This document shows, one piece after another, positions 47,318 to 58,252 of a stretch of 64,000 nt of DNA; positions within the stretch are counted from its first letter, which is position 1, and every line of letters begins with the position of its first letter. Below the pieces are notes generated by a model. It was not told the DNA's origin and searched no databases. It worked only from the letters and a program-made list of their open reading frames with translations. Position numbers and translations under genes: made by a program. This DNA comes from Conus ventricosus (taxonomy: Eukaryota; Mollusca; Gastropoda; Neogastropoda; Conidae), in contig CM031604.1 of the NCBI GenBank assembly GCA_018398815.1, positions 61,879,968-61,943,967 of the forward strand, given 5' to 3'.

Positions 47318-48388
47318 GAATGTTTTTTCTACCGAAATATTCCAGAAATAAATGAATCTACCACGCAGTTGTGCTGATATAGTTCTCTGTGTACCGATCC
47401 TCTTTCTGAGCGTCATTCAAAACCATTGACATAATCAGTTAGTTACAAGAGCGCGGCTTTAAACTGAAGTTTTACACACACACACACACACACACATGCG
47501 CGCGCGCTTGCATGTTCGATGTTCCACCTGATGTGGTATTTGAGTTTCTTAAAGAGGTCAATACTTTCATCTAAGATTTTACGGAAAAAAAGATTTTAAC
47601 AACATTCTGGTATGTTTTTTTTTCGAAAATCGGTTTCAAAGAGTTATGTGAGTATGTTGTGTGATTTTTATCATTATTATATTTTCATTTTTAGAGTTGC
47701 CATCAACGAAGTAACAGCTTTGCTATGACCCTTTACGGACGACTAGGCTATAAGCAACGTTATATCTGCCAAGTCATCTTTTTAAAGACGAAAGAGTTGT
47801 TGGTCTGCACTTGTTTTCCCCTACTATATACTTCTTCAGCATATATGTGTTCAGTTTTGGTTCCTTCTCTCTCCTTATCAGCAATAAGGGCATGCACAGC
47901 TACTCCAAACCGGGTTAATTGAAGGCACTGTTTTGTCGGTGAGCAGAAACGAGAAGAAAAACTTTTAAAAGATTAGAGGTCAGAAGAGGTCTCCCTCCCT
48001 CCACCCCCCTCTCCCCTCCTCCACCCCCCTCTCCCCCCTCCCCAGTGCATAAAAAATTATAACGTCCTCACGAAGTGATTCCGCACGGAATTTGCTCTCA
48101 CATCCAACATTGTAACCATGATTACAACCCCCACCCCCACCTTTTTTTTTTTTTTTTTATAAAAAGAAGATCACACGTGCCACACGGGGAAAAAAAAAAG
48201 GAAACGCGAATAAGGCCTGTACTGAGCTCGACTCGCAGTTCCTGGCTTCTGACTTTATTTAAAGCAACGAGACAGTCAGTTTTGCAGTCAGTTTTGAAAC
48301 AGTTAAAACTTGACGCCGGATTTTTAGCATCTCACTCAGCAGGTCTACGTGTTCACGCCCCGGAGGAGAAAGAAACCAATTCAGAAAA
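45826..48388. other. Non-coding sequence with poly-G/C runs
   Basis: No supported exon. Contains G runs at 46636-46680 (two T/TG breaks), a 36-base C run at 47280-47315, a CA/CG tract at 47475-47507, and a decayed copy of the (TTATC)n-tailed family near 47724-47769 (ACCCTTTACGGACGACTAGG, CTATAAGCAACG). 48075-48388 may be a 5' UTR (see 48389). Confidence 0.5.
47280..47315. repeat. 36-base poly-C run
   Basis: Uninterrupted C homopolymer. Confidence 0.95.
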
Positions 48389-48468
48389 ATGGATCGAGCT
48401 GTGATGAGCGAAAGAATTCTGAATCGGATGGTGGACAAGAGTCTCCGATCAGTTTGTCTAATATATAT
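48389..48468 (+). CDS. Candidate first coding exon, gene unknown
   Basis: ATG at 48389 sits in a good initiation context (A at -3, G at +4). It opens a 26-codon stretch (MDRAVMSERILNRMVDKSL then RSVCLIY) ending at a perfect-consensus donor, ATATAT|GTAAGTAT. Upstream sequence is of mixed composition like a 5' UTR. I do not recognise the protein and found no second exon in the following 15 kb, so this could be chance. Confidence 0.35.
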
Positions 48469-48734
48469 GTAAGTATATGGGTATTTATTGGGAAAGATTT
48501 CTTTCGTAAACCGAACCTGTGGTAGAAGAAGGAAGAGACGGGTTAGAGGCGACAGAGAGGGAAGGGGCCGTATAGAGAGTTGGTACGAACGGGAAGGGGA
48601 CGTTTGGAGAGTTGGTATTAAAGTGAAGCCTGGCCTTCTCTATCTCTACTCTTAATGTTTGAGAAATCAAATGAACACATAAATAATGCTGGCCTTTATC
48701 ACACAAGCAAAGTGTTCCTTTGACGAACTGAACC

Positions 48735-49043
48735 AGGATTCACAGGACAAGCTACATTTCCTTTTGACCCTCCCTTTTTACCTCACCACCCCATTCCCAT
48801 TGACATTTATCTCCCTGGCTCGCTCTCCACCGATTTTCTAGGATTCAAAGGAAAAGCTACATTTCCTTTTGACCCTCCCTTTTTACCTCACCACCCCATT
48901 CCCATTGACATTTTCTCCTCTGGCTCGCTCTCCACCTATTTCTAGGATTCAAAGGAAAAGCTAGATTTCCTTTTTTTTTTTATTTTTTTTTTTTACCTCG
49001 CCTCCCATTCCCATTGACGTTTTCTCTCCACCAATTTTCTGGT
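48735..49043 (+). repeat. 105-bp minisatellite, about 2.9 copies
   Basis: Unit starts AGGATTCA at 48735, 48840 and 48944. Each carries CATTTCCTTTTGACCCTCCC (the third is altered to a poly-T stretch), CCCATTCCCATTGAC and GCTCGCTCTCCACC. Units 1 and 2 are nearly identical. Confidence 0.9.
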
Positions 49044-49661
49044 GAAGTATATCAAATACAGAACGAAACCTTGATCTGACATGGTTCAAACACGGGGACT
49101 GAAATAGCCCGGAGCATTACTGACATGGAACCGAAACAGTTTGCTTAGGGATCCAAAACAAAAATTGAATGTGTTCTTGATTCACAGAGCAAGACGAGTG
49201 CATTTTCGACGACGTCTTCGCCGGACGTCACAAACATATGGGAATGACGCATTGCATCAATTATCAAAGTTGAAAAAAAACAACAAACAACTGTTGTGTG
49301 AATTCTTTTTGAAGGAGCACATTTTCTGCTCGTGTTACACTTGTAGCACTTTCTTTTTTTTTTTTTCCACCTTGGTCGTTTTCGACTTGAAATGACCAAA
49401 GTCGATGATTAGGTTTTGGCTTACGATAAGGTTGGTTACGGTTTTGGTTAGTGACATACAAAATCATTCCAGTCGAATATGTCGGCATAGTTGTGTGCTC
49501 GTTTTCTTAAGTTTTGATTATCGATTCAGATGCAGATTACTTTGTACCCTTCATCTTCATCTGTCAAGTGCCCACAATCATCAGGTTGATTATTCTGACA
49601 CTTTTGGGAGTTGACGCACAAAAAACAACAAAACAAAACAAAAAACACCTATTTACTGCAG

Positions 49662-49718
49662 GAGGCTGCTAGCTCTTGACCTGAATAGGTCAAGAGTCTC
49701 TGATGTCACAGCAGCCTC
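49662..49718. repeat. Nested inverted repeat (hairpin)
   Basis: Inner 10-bp stem CTCTTGACCT/AGGTCAAGAG with loop GAAT (49673-49696). Outer 9-bp arms GAGGCTGCT/AGCAGCCTC are at 49662-49670 and 49710-49718. Function unknown. Confidence 0.7.
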
Positions 49719-49854
49719 TGTCAAGTTGCTGTTCCACTCCTGGATGTACGTGGCAGGAACGAGTTTAGTCTATTGTCCTCGTACACACTGGAGGCGGTTT
49801 AGCTGATGGGAGTGCAGTCTCTATCACGTGAGGTTGCAGCTCATTTTGATTGGG

Positions 49855-49857
<3 letters not shown>

Positions 49858-49899
<42 letters not shown>
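49858..49899. repeat. 42-base poly-G run
   Basis: Uninterrupted G homopolymer, preceded by TGGGGGAGGG. Confidence 0.95.
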
Positions 49900-49900
<1 letters not shown>

Positions 49901-50029
49901 GTAGGCCTATATTTTCTTTTTGTCGTACAGCATTGTATTCTGCCTCCACTGTTATAGTAGTTAAAGGAGATTAGAAAAAGCACGTTTTAACGTTTTGTGA
50001 ATATTGTTTGCATGGTCATAAATCTTCAG

Positions 50030-51690
50030 GTTCAGGTTCAGACTTAGGGGCGATGATTGTTTCATCATAGCCTCACGGCTTTATATGCCCCTTTATATGC
50101 TGTCATTGGTCAGGTCGACAGCGAGCCCAGTTTTTATTTTCGACCATCAAGTCGAACATGATGTCTGTTATTATTTCATGCGTATCGATAAGATTTTAAA
50201 AGAGTTAATATTTGGTGCACGTTTGATGTTCGGAGTTAGTTTATTCCAAATTGGTGCTATCCTCTGGCTGAAGAAATGTTTCCTTATATTAGTATTAACT
50301 TGCTGTATTGTACTTTGTCACAACTGTTACGGGTTATGTTGGTTAGTGCAGGTTAAAAAAAACATGCTTGATCAATATCATCTAGATTATTGAAAATTTT
50401 ATAAGTTTGGATCAGATCTCCTCTTATCCTCTAGCTTTGAGGGATGGTAACCTTAGGTACCTTAATCTGTCTTCATATGGATAATCGGCAATGTCCGGTA
50501 TTAACTTAGTTGCTCTTCTCTGCACCTTTTCTATTTCTATGACTGCCTTTTTAGTCTTGGAGACCATATCACATTGCCATATTCAAGAATCGATCTCACC
50601 ATTGCCTTGTATAGTCTAGGAAAGGCATCTCTGTCCAAGTATGTAAAAGTTCTCTTAATAATACCAATCATCTGCACGGCTTTCTTGACGGTCTGTGCAA
50701 TTGTATGTCAAAGAGTAAGTCTTCATCAAATGTTACTCCCAAGTCTTTTTCCTCTTCACAGCACGTTATTTGAACTTCTTGATCCCCAACTTTCATACTG
50801 TAATTTAATTTAGGTTTCTTTTGCCGATATGTAATACTTTGCATTTGGATGCATTAAAGTACAAATTCCATGAGTTAGACCAATTTATGAGTAGCTCAAT
50901 GTCATTTTTTCATTGTAAGGTGTTTGGATGGTGAACTGTACAACTTAGTATCATCACAAAAATCTTGCATGTGCTTTTTAACCCGTCTGGTAAGTCATTT
51001 ATAAATATAGTAAATAATATAGGTCCCAGTATGCTGCCTTGGGGATTCCACTAATGACATTAGCATTACTAGAAACAGAAGATCCAACTCTAACATTCTG
51101 AACTCTATCTCTCAAGAAGTCTTCAATCCAATCTAAAACTTTTCCCAGTATACCATAACGATTTGAGTTTACTAAGTAGTCTGGCATGTGGGACCGAATC
51201 GAAGGCTTTACGAAAGTCCAGGTACAAAACATCAATGCTATCTCCACTATCAATTAACTTAGTAAAGTCTTCCATTACCTCAAGCAACTGTGTAATACAA
51301 GATCTACTTTGACGAAACCATGCTGACATTTGGCATACAACTCATTTTTCATCATATGATCAACAATAACATCTCTTATGATTGACTCCAGTACCTTACA
51401 AGTCACACTTGTCAAGCTTACAGGTCTGTAGTTTCCAGGGTCAGTTCTTGTTCCCTTTTTGAAAATAGGTATTACTGTTGCCGTTTTCCAGTCTCGAGGT
51501 AGAGTTCCTTGCTCTATAGATTTGTTAAAAAGGATACTAAGAGGCTCTGCTAGTTCTGTGCTTAGTTCTTTTAAAACGCGAGATGGAATAGCATCAGGTC
51601 CTTGCGCTTTATTCGGATTTAGATTATCAAGTTTCTTTTTAACCAGTTCCGGGGTAATAATGACATCATAGACAGCTTTACCTTAGTCTG
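50030..51690 (-). mobile_element. Non-LTR retrotransposon (jockey/CR1-like), 5'-truncated and frame-broken
   Basis: The minus strand encodes reverse transcriptase blocks in order: GPDAIPSRVLK (about 51.60 kb), FKKGTRTDPGNYRPVSLTS (51.43), YLDFRKAFDSVPHARLL (51.20), VLDWIEDFLRDR (51.12), VISGIP (51.05), a changed catalytic box FCDDTKLY (50.94; family FADD), and EEEKDLGVTFD (50.74). Coding continues weakly to about 50.1 kb. The 3' end has a (CTGAAC)n-type tail near 50030-50040. The family copies itself by target-primed reverse transcription; this one is dead (many frameshifts, no endonuclease domain). Same superfamily as the elements at 54.3 and 56.8 kb. Confidence 0.85.
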
Positions 51691-51841
51691 GGTCAGATCA
51701 CCCCTGACACTTTCTGCCTTTACTGACGGTAAATACGAAGTATTTCGACCCGTACCTCGTATTCGCAATTATGAATGCCCTGGTGCAGTTTGGTTGCTCT
51801 GTCTTGAACATCTTACGATAGTCAGCGTGATGTAATACTAA

Positions 51842-52000
51842 TCATACAAAGATATAAGAATTCTTATCGAGAAAATTTGAGTGTTTGACTGAACCAATGA
51901 TCTGATTAGCTTTGCATACGATATTATGAATATGTGCATCAATGAGAAAATAGTTGTCAAAAGTAGCACCTAAATTTATCCAAAATTCCTTGGTAACCCC
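51842..52000 (-). mobile_element. Fragment of a related non-LTR retrotransposon
   Basis: The minus strand encodes a piece matching the post-catalytic region of the same RT superfamily (LGATFDNYFLIDAHIHNIV then CKANQIIG). It ends at the CT microsatellite. No other part is present. Confidence 0.7.
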
Positions 52001-52041
52001 CCTCCTCTCTCTCTCTTTGTCTCTGTCTGTCTGTCTGTCTG

Positions 52042-52090
<49 letters not shown>

Positions 52091-52133
52091 CACGCACACG
52101 CACACGCACACGCACACACATTCTGTCTGTCTG

Positions 52134-52192
<59 letters not shown>
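51998..52192. repeat. (CT)n/(CTGT)n/(CACG)n compound microsatellite
   Basis: CT, then CTGT, CT, CACACG and CT blocks in series. Confidence 0.95.
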
Positions 52193-52193
<1 letters not shown>

Positions 52194-52727
52194 ATAACTC
52201 GACGAAAACCTTAAGATCAGCAGTATTACTGCTCTGCAATTCCATCAGCTGAGTTATTCTGGCCCCAGAGGCTGTGGTCAGGATGTCCAACAGATGGTAG
52301 TCACAAAGAAAAGCAAGCTTCATAGACATCGGAGAACTAACAGAGCAAGTGAATCGGTCGTCTTATTAGCACGTGTTGGAACAGTGACATGCTGTTAAAA
52401 AAAATTCTAAGTGTCCTTTTCATGAGAGCTGTGATTCAAATCTCCAATTATTGGCAGTTTCAGACAGCCTTCGCTTGAAAGATCATGTATGTATACATGA
52501 TTGCTCTTGCAATGCTTTTAGGATGAACATAAACCAGTCATTTGCACGTACGGAAATTCCCGTGGCAGACTGAAGAAGCGGGACCGCATTTTCACGAGTC
52601 ATGAGCAATGTTTGTTCGTGATGGTGGCACTCTTTTGGATGGCACCACTGTTTGTTGGTATAAACCAGCGATCACCTCCCCCTTTTATCCTTCTATTTTG
52701 TGTCCTATCTCTTCCGATATCTGAACG

Positions 52728-52798
52728 CGGTGACTGCCCTGATACGACCGTTTGCGGTCGGCTGGCTAAAAGCGACATTACCTTACCTTACCTTGCCG
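52728..52798 (+). repeat. Retroposon 3' end with (TTACC)n tail
   Basis: GCCCTGATACGACCGTTTGC, then GGTCGGCTGG, CTAAAAGCGACATT and a (TTACC)n tail. It is a sister lineage of the (TTATC)n family: the tail unit differs by one base, and the body matches. Confidence 0.75.
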
Positions 52799-52939
52799 AT
52801 ATATGATCACCAGAAACAGAGCTGCAGGGTAACTTTCTTTTGTATTTCTGACTGGTTGAACGCTCCCCTCGGTCACACGTCTGGAGCTGACTTTGCTCGG
52901 AGATTCTTTTATATCCCACTCTCCATGTGGGGAGAACAG

Positions 52940-53516
52940 TGGTGACCCTGAGAAGAGCCGCCCTGTCGCTGTGGTGGGGTCACGGGGCACCGCATCTACC
53001 CAGTGTACGATGGTACTCCTAGGGTCCGGTTCCAACAGAATCCACTCTGGCACACAGTGGTGCTGTGCCCTAATGGAATCAACGTGCCCCCCTCGCCCCT
53101 CCCCCCCCCCACCCCGGCCCCCCGAAAAAAAAAAGTGAATCCATTATGTCCCGGTACTACTGTGTCCCAGCGCTTGTTTATATTGATTGGAACTGGGCCA
53201 GAACGGAACTGGGACGCAATGGGACCGATCTCAGTCGCAGTCATTCCACTAGGCCCCAGTCCCGGTAGGCCCGCCCGGTTCCAATAAGTTTACATGCCCA
53301 TTACCAGCTGGGCCCCGGTACCATTACAGCCCAATACACTCGCATACTGGTGCAGTTTAGTTGTCCAACGAGCGGGACAAGTGTTGAAGAGAAAGAACGT
53401 TGGAAGGAGAGGGGTGGGGGTGAGGGGTGTGTGTTGGGGGCAAAAAGGAAAGAATTTGTCACTTGTCTCTTTGTGTCTGTCTCTGGCTGCCAGTGTGTGT
53501 GTCTGTCTCTGGCTGC

Positions 53517-53555
<39 letters not shown>

Positions 53556-54261
53556 AGTGTGTGCAGAAAAGGATCAAATGTTACTCATCCGCACAGTACC
53601 CTATTGGTGTTAGGCTCTGTTAGTGCTGGACCGCATTGGTAGTGGGCCTCGGTGGAACTTGGCCGTACGAGTACTGGAAATTTATCTCTGCCGGAACTTG
53701 GCCCGAAGATTGTAGACCGTATTTGGAGTAGAGCCATGACTGATATTGAGCACTAACAAAATTGGGCCCTAATGGTACTGGGTCCTTTTTTAGGGTACGT
53801 GGACCTAGCCTGAAGAAACCCCCACCACACAACTTTCAGCAACGAGCGGAGCAGTCGAGAACTTGAACAGCACCGTCTGACTGTCAACAGGTACCCGTCC
53901 TTTCATCGCCGAAGGGCTAGATGACGAAACCTGGTAGTGAGTGGTGCCTCTGTGGATTCCAGCTAACATGTCTGCCTGACTGACCGGCATGGTATGGGGG
54001 CTTTTGGGGAGTGGGGAGCGTGCAGTCCCTTCTGCATTCCTTCACCTTCAAGCGCTCCCAGTTCCACGGGTGCAGATATAACTGTCACATGCTGGACGGT
54101 CCTAGCAAGTTGCAGTTTTGTTGCTCGTTGCTTCCGTACTCCGGAGGGTTCCGGTCGACGATCAGCTCGCCCTGCCCTACCCATGGTGGCCAGAGACTCT
54201 GGAAGAAGATTCGTCCCTCGCTTGAACGTGCTGAAGTTTTAGATTCACTTTCCCCCTTTTT
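52940..54261. other. Non-coding G/C-richer stretch with recurring GGTACYGGG-like words
   Basis: Words like GGTACTGGG, GGGCCCTAATGG and TGGCACCACTG recur on both strands between 52.95 and 53.80 kb, around a GT microsatellite (53519-53551). No periodic array and no supported gene. Confidence 0.4.
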
Positions 54262-54723
54262 TCAGGATCAGGGGCGTTGTATCAAAAACAACTTGGCCTA
54301 TTTAGGCTTTGTACGCCCCTTCTGTATGTATATATCCTTTTTTATTCGTGACCGTTGGTCCAGTCATAGGCTAGCTCAGTCCTATTATCCATCAAATTCA
54401 TATCTAATTTTAGTTAATAATTCATGTTTATCTATGAGGTTCTTAAAAACAAATACTAAGTGCACGTTTGATGTTAACTGTTAGTTCATTCCCAAAATTG
54501 GTTTACTCTATTAGTGAAAGTAAATTTTCTCAAATTTGTTCTGGAATATTGTTTAAATATCTTATCTTCACTGTTCCTTGTAACATTCTTCTGCGTAGTA
54601 CAAAAAGCATGTTTTATCAACATCATCAATTCCATTAAATATCTTTTATGCTTGAATCAAGTATCCTCTTATTCTTCTTGCCTTAAGTGTTTGAAGTTGC
54701 AGATATTTTAATCTTTCCTGATA
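54262..54723 (-). mobile_element. Non-LTR retrotransposon B, 3' part
   Basis: Minus strand, the same family as the copy at 56790-58252; it reads back from the 3' end (GATACAACGCCCCTGATCC tail start at 54262) through the C-terminal coding region. It is cut at 54721 by the Tc1-like element and resumes at 56225. Confidence 0.85.
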
Positions 54724-56222
54724 TACTGTTCAAAAAAAGAAACGCAAAATGAAATTTTGCCACCTGGGGTGGACCATACAGTTGAGAACACGCCAAAAAC
54801 CGCCCCTGATGTATGTCTTGAACGTCGAGTGCTAGTATAACATTGATTAGGTTGTCACTATGTGCACGTGCGTGTTGTGGGCCAGGTGCGACAGTGCAAA
54901 AAATTGGGTTGTGCTTCTGTTTCGCCTGCAAAGCATGCCTAACTCGGTGGTGAACACACACATACCATGGTCATAGTGCAGTATAAAAGCCGGGTCATTT
55001 TGGCAACCGGCAGGCACACCGTACCAAAAAGCAGCATGCCACGTTTGAGCCCAGCAGAGAGAGAAAACGCCCTGGGTCGTTTGCAAGTTGGTCCGAGTGC
55101 AACTGATGTGGCCCATGCTTTGAATGTCTCCCCCAGTACCATATGCCGGCTTTGGACTCGCTTCCAGAGGACAGGGTCATCAGCTGATGCCCGAGGTCAG
55201 GCCGACCTCATATCACAACGCCAGCCCAGGACCGCTTTATACGGCTCAGACATCTCCGCAATCGCTTCCTGCCGGCCTCGTCCACTGTCCAGGCATGCGC
55301 TGGTGTCCGTCGCATCTCCGACCAGACTGTCCGGAACAGGCTGCATGCTGCTGGGCTGAGGGCTTACAGGCCCCTACGTGGCAACGTAATGACGGGGCGC
55401 CATCGACAGACCAGACTGCAATGGTCTACGCAACACAGACACTGGACACTGAGGAAACCGTCTGGTTCTCGGATGAGTCAGTTTCTGCTGCAGCGCCATG
55501 ACAGGAGGCGAAGGGTTTACCGCCGGGTTAATGAACGCAACCAGCAGAACTGCGTCGACGAGGCACCTCCGCATGGTGGCGGCAATGTCATGGTATGGGG
55601 GGCCATCAGCAACACAGGCAGGAGCCAGCTGGTGCGCGTGGAAGGTCACCTGACAGCCCAGCAGTACGTCCAGGTCATTGTTCAGCCACACGTCCTGCCT
55701 CTAATGGCCACTCCCAGGGCCGTGTTCCAGCAGGACAACGCCAGGCCCCACACAGCACGCCTGACCACAGCCTTCTTTACCGCCAACAACATCAAAACCC
55801 TGGCCTGGCCCTCTCTTTCCCGGATTTGAATCCTATTGAGCACGTTTGGGACGTTTTGGACAGACCCCTGAGAGTGAGGGCCAACGCCCCAGCGACTCCA
55901 AATGAACTGTTCCGGGCATTGCAGGCCGAGTGGGCGGCCATCCCACAGCAGACAATCAGGAACATTATTGCTTCATTGCCCCGCAGATGCCAGGCTACCA
56001 TTGCAGCCAGAGGGGGTCACACCCGTTACTGACTTTGGAAGCGGCCTGGCGATTTCCCTGAGGGTCTGGGGCTGGTTCTTTACCACAGCATTACAGGGGA
56101 GACTTCTGTCCTGATGACCTGTTTTTGTCATTTTCACATTAAACGTGTTGTCACACTGAGCTTCAATAAATTGTGTTTCAAATCGGCAGCTTGGCATTTT
56201 GCGTTTCTTTTTTTGAACAGTA
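54724..56222 (+). mobile_element. Tc1/mariner-type DNA transposon, 1499 bp
   Basis: Perfect 28-bp terminal inverted repeats (54724-54751 and 56195-56222; ends TACTGTTC...GAACAGTA) are flanked by TA (54722-54723 and 56223-56224). It sits inside retrotransposon B. The uninterrupted target sequence CCTGATATGAGTAATC survives in the sister copy near 57767-57776 (minus sense), confirming the exact limits and the TA duplication. It encodes a broken DD34E transposase (next entry), so it needs a helper to move. Confidence 0.95.
55036..56032 (+). pseudogene. Tc1-like transposase (DD34E), frame-broken
   Basis: Starts at ATG 55036 (MPRLSPAERENALGRL) with a helix-turn-helix (ATDVAHALNVSPSTICRLW). Blocks follow in shifting frames: QTVRNRLHAAGLRA, then the first catalytic Asp in WFSDES (codon 55472-55474), the second Asp in FQQDNARPHTAR (55734-55736), and the Glu in DLNPIEHVW (55838-55840). 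It ends at GGHTRY-stop about 56032. The Asp-to-Glu distance is 104 bases, one short of the 105 expected for DD34E, so a base is missing near 55820. Further frame changes lie near 55190, 55455 and 55490. Intact TIRs suggest a fairly recent insertion. Confidence 0.9.
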
Positions 56223-56224
56223 TA

Positions 56225-56418
56225 TGAGTAATCTTTTATATTATGAATCATCTTGGTTGCTCTTCTTTGTATCTGTTCTAGAGCTTCTGATTGTCTCTTT
56301 AGCATTGGATACCATACAGTGTTGCCATATTCAAGAACAGGTCTAACTAGTGTCTTATATAATTGCTAAAAAGTGTCCTTTTCTATAAATGTAAAGGTTC
56401 TTTTTATTATTCTAATAG
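56225..56418 (-). mobile_element. Non-LTR retrotransposon B, 5' part of the surviving fragment
   Basis: Continuation of 54262-54723 on minus: EQIQRRATKMIHN-type sequence and the AAAGAACCTTTAC region seen in copy C. It stops at about 56418, where unrelated DNA begins. Confidence 0.85.
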
Positions 56419-56789
56419 ATAGGCTACTGATCGAGGCCGAGTTACATCCAGGCTACTCTCCTCTACGGGCCTCCATCAATGCTGACAGGCATTCTTGTTG
56501 TTGCAGTATGATGATCGTGATGGAGCTCGCCCTCCGGTTTCTCCTTACTCCACGGCGACCTTTGATCAGACCGATGTTCCGCACTCGCATCATTGTCGTA
56601 CTGCCTTACAACGCCTCGCCTGCGGAATGACGGCTACCCTGCGCTCATTTCGGCTCGTAACCAGGCGACATTCAACACCGTAAAGAACAGGGAACAGTTT
56701 TCACAGGTAGCTTCGAATTCTTCATTGTTATAGTTATTCTGTTTCATTCTTTCTTTTTATATATTTTCCCGACAAATTGCAACATACTG
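56419..56789. other. Non-coding sequence between retrotransposon copies
   Basis: G/C-richer segment (GCATCATTGTCGTACTGCC) then AT-rich DNA. No gene recognised. Confidence 0.4.
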
Positions 56790-58252
56790 CAACAACAGAA
56801 GGTACAAGAACAGATCCAGGAAATTACAGACCAGTGAGTTTAACATGCATTGTATGCAAAATTTAGAATCGTTTATTAGAGAGGCTATTATTAAACTTAT
56901 TTATGACAGAAAATAAATTATGCCGAGTGTCAACATGGATTTCGTGCAAAAAGATCTTGATGTGACTCAACTTTTAGAAGTGATGGAAGACTTCACAAAG
57001 GAGATAAAGGAGAGAATATAGATGTTTTGTATTTAGACTTTAGAAAAGCATTCGATTCAGTACCACATGAAAGACTTCTGAAGAAATTAGTCTTATGGAA
57101 TAATAGGAAATGTACTTGGTTGGGTTAGAGACTTTTTATCAAAAAGAACTCGGAAGGTAAGGATTGGTAGTTCCTTCTCTCAAAATGCTGATATTAGCGG
57201 GATACCACAAGGCAGTATTTTGGGACCAATATCATTTACGGTGTTTATAAATGATCTCCCTGTAGAATTAAAGAGTACATGTAAAATCTTTGCAGATGAC
57301 ACAAAACTTTATAACTCTCCGAAATTGCATAAGGAATCGCAAAAGGATATTGAAACATTAGTACAGTGGTCTGATACTTGGAACCTATATTTCAATGCAG
57401 AAAAATGTAAAGTACTTCATATTGGTTAAAACAAACCCACAAAAGGAGTATATAATGAAAATTGGGGACAAGGAAATAAAAGTATGTAATTGTGAGGAAG
57501 AGAAAGACCTAGGTGTGACTTTTGACAAAAATTTGCTATTTGACAGTCATATTGTAAATAGTATTAATAAGGGTAACAGGATGATTGGAATGATAAAAAG
57601 AACCTTTACGTTTATAGAAAAGGACACCTTTTTACAATTATATAAGACACTGGTTAGACCTGTTCTTGAATATGGAAACACTGTATGGTATCCAATGCTA
57701 AAGAGACAATCAGAAGCTCTAGAACAGATACAAAGAAGAGCAACCAAGATGATTCATAATATAAGATTACTCATATCAGGAAAGATTAAAATATCTACAA
57801 CTTCCAACACTTAAAGCAAGAAGAATAAGAGGATACTTGATTCAAGCATACAAGATATTTAATGGAATTGATGTTGATAAAGTATGCTTTTTTTGTACTC
57901 CGCAGAAGAATGTTACAAGGAACAGTGAAGATAAGATATTTAAACAATACTCCAGAACTAATTTGAGAAAATTTACTTTTACTAATAGAGTAACCAATTT
58001 TTGGAATGAACTAATAGTTAACATCAAACGTGCACCTAGTATTGATGTTTTTAAGAACCTCATGGATAAACATGAATTATTAACTAAAATTAGATATGAA
58101 TTTGATGGACTGAGCTAGCCTATGACTGGACCAACGGTCACGAAAAAAAAAGGATATGTACATACAGAAGGGGCGTACAAAGCCTAAATAGATTAAGTTG
58201 TTTTTGATACAACGCCCCTGATCTTGATCTTGATCCTGATCCTGATCCTGAC
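56790..58252 (+). mobile_element. Non-LTR retrotransposon C (jockey/CR1-like), 5'-truncated
   Basis: Plus strand RT blocks: GTRTDPGNYRPVSLTC (56.80 kb), frame-broken sequence, FLSKRTRKVRIGSS, ISGIPQGSILGP (57.20), and FADDTKLYN with intact catalytic DD (57.29). Then EEEKDLGVTFD, RPVLEYGNTVWYP, EQIQRRATKMIHN (57.73), and a C-terminal stretch to a stop at 58116-58118. The 3' UTR ends in a (GATCCT)n-type tail (58221-58252). At least five frame changes occur. This copy holds the empty site that dates the Tc1 insertion in copy B. Confidence 0.9.

Noticed and set aside
52560..52610. Another hammerhead-like site (CTGAAGAAGCGGGACCGC)
   Set aside because: A stem II can form, but GAAA does not follow, so the core is absent.
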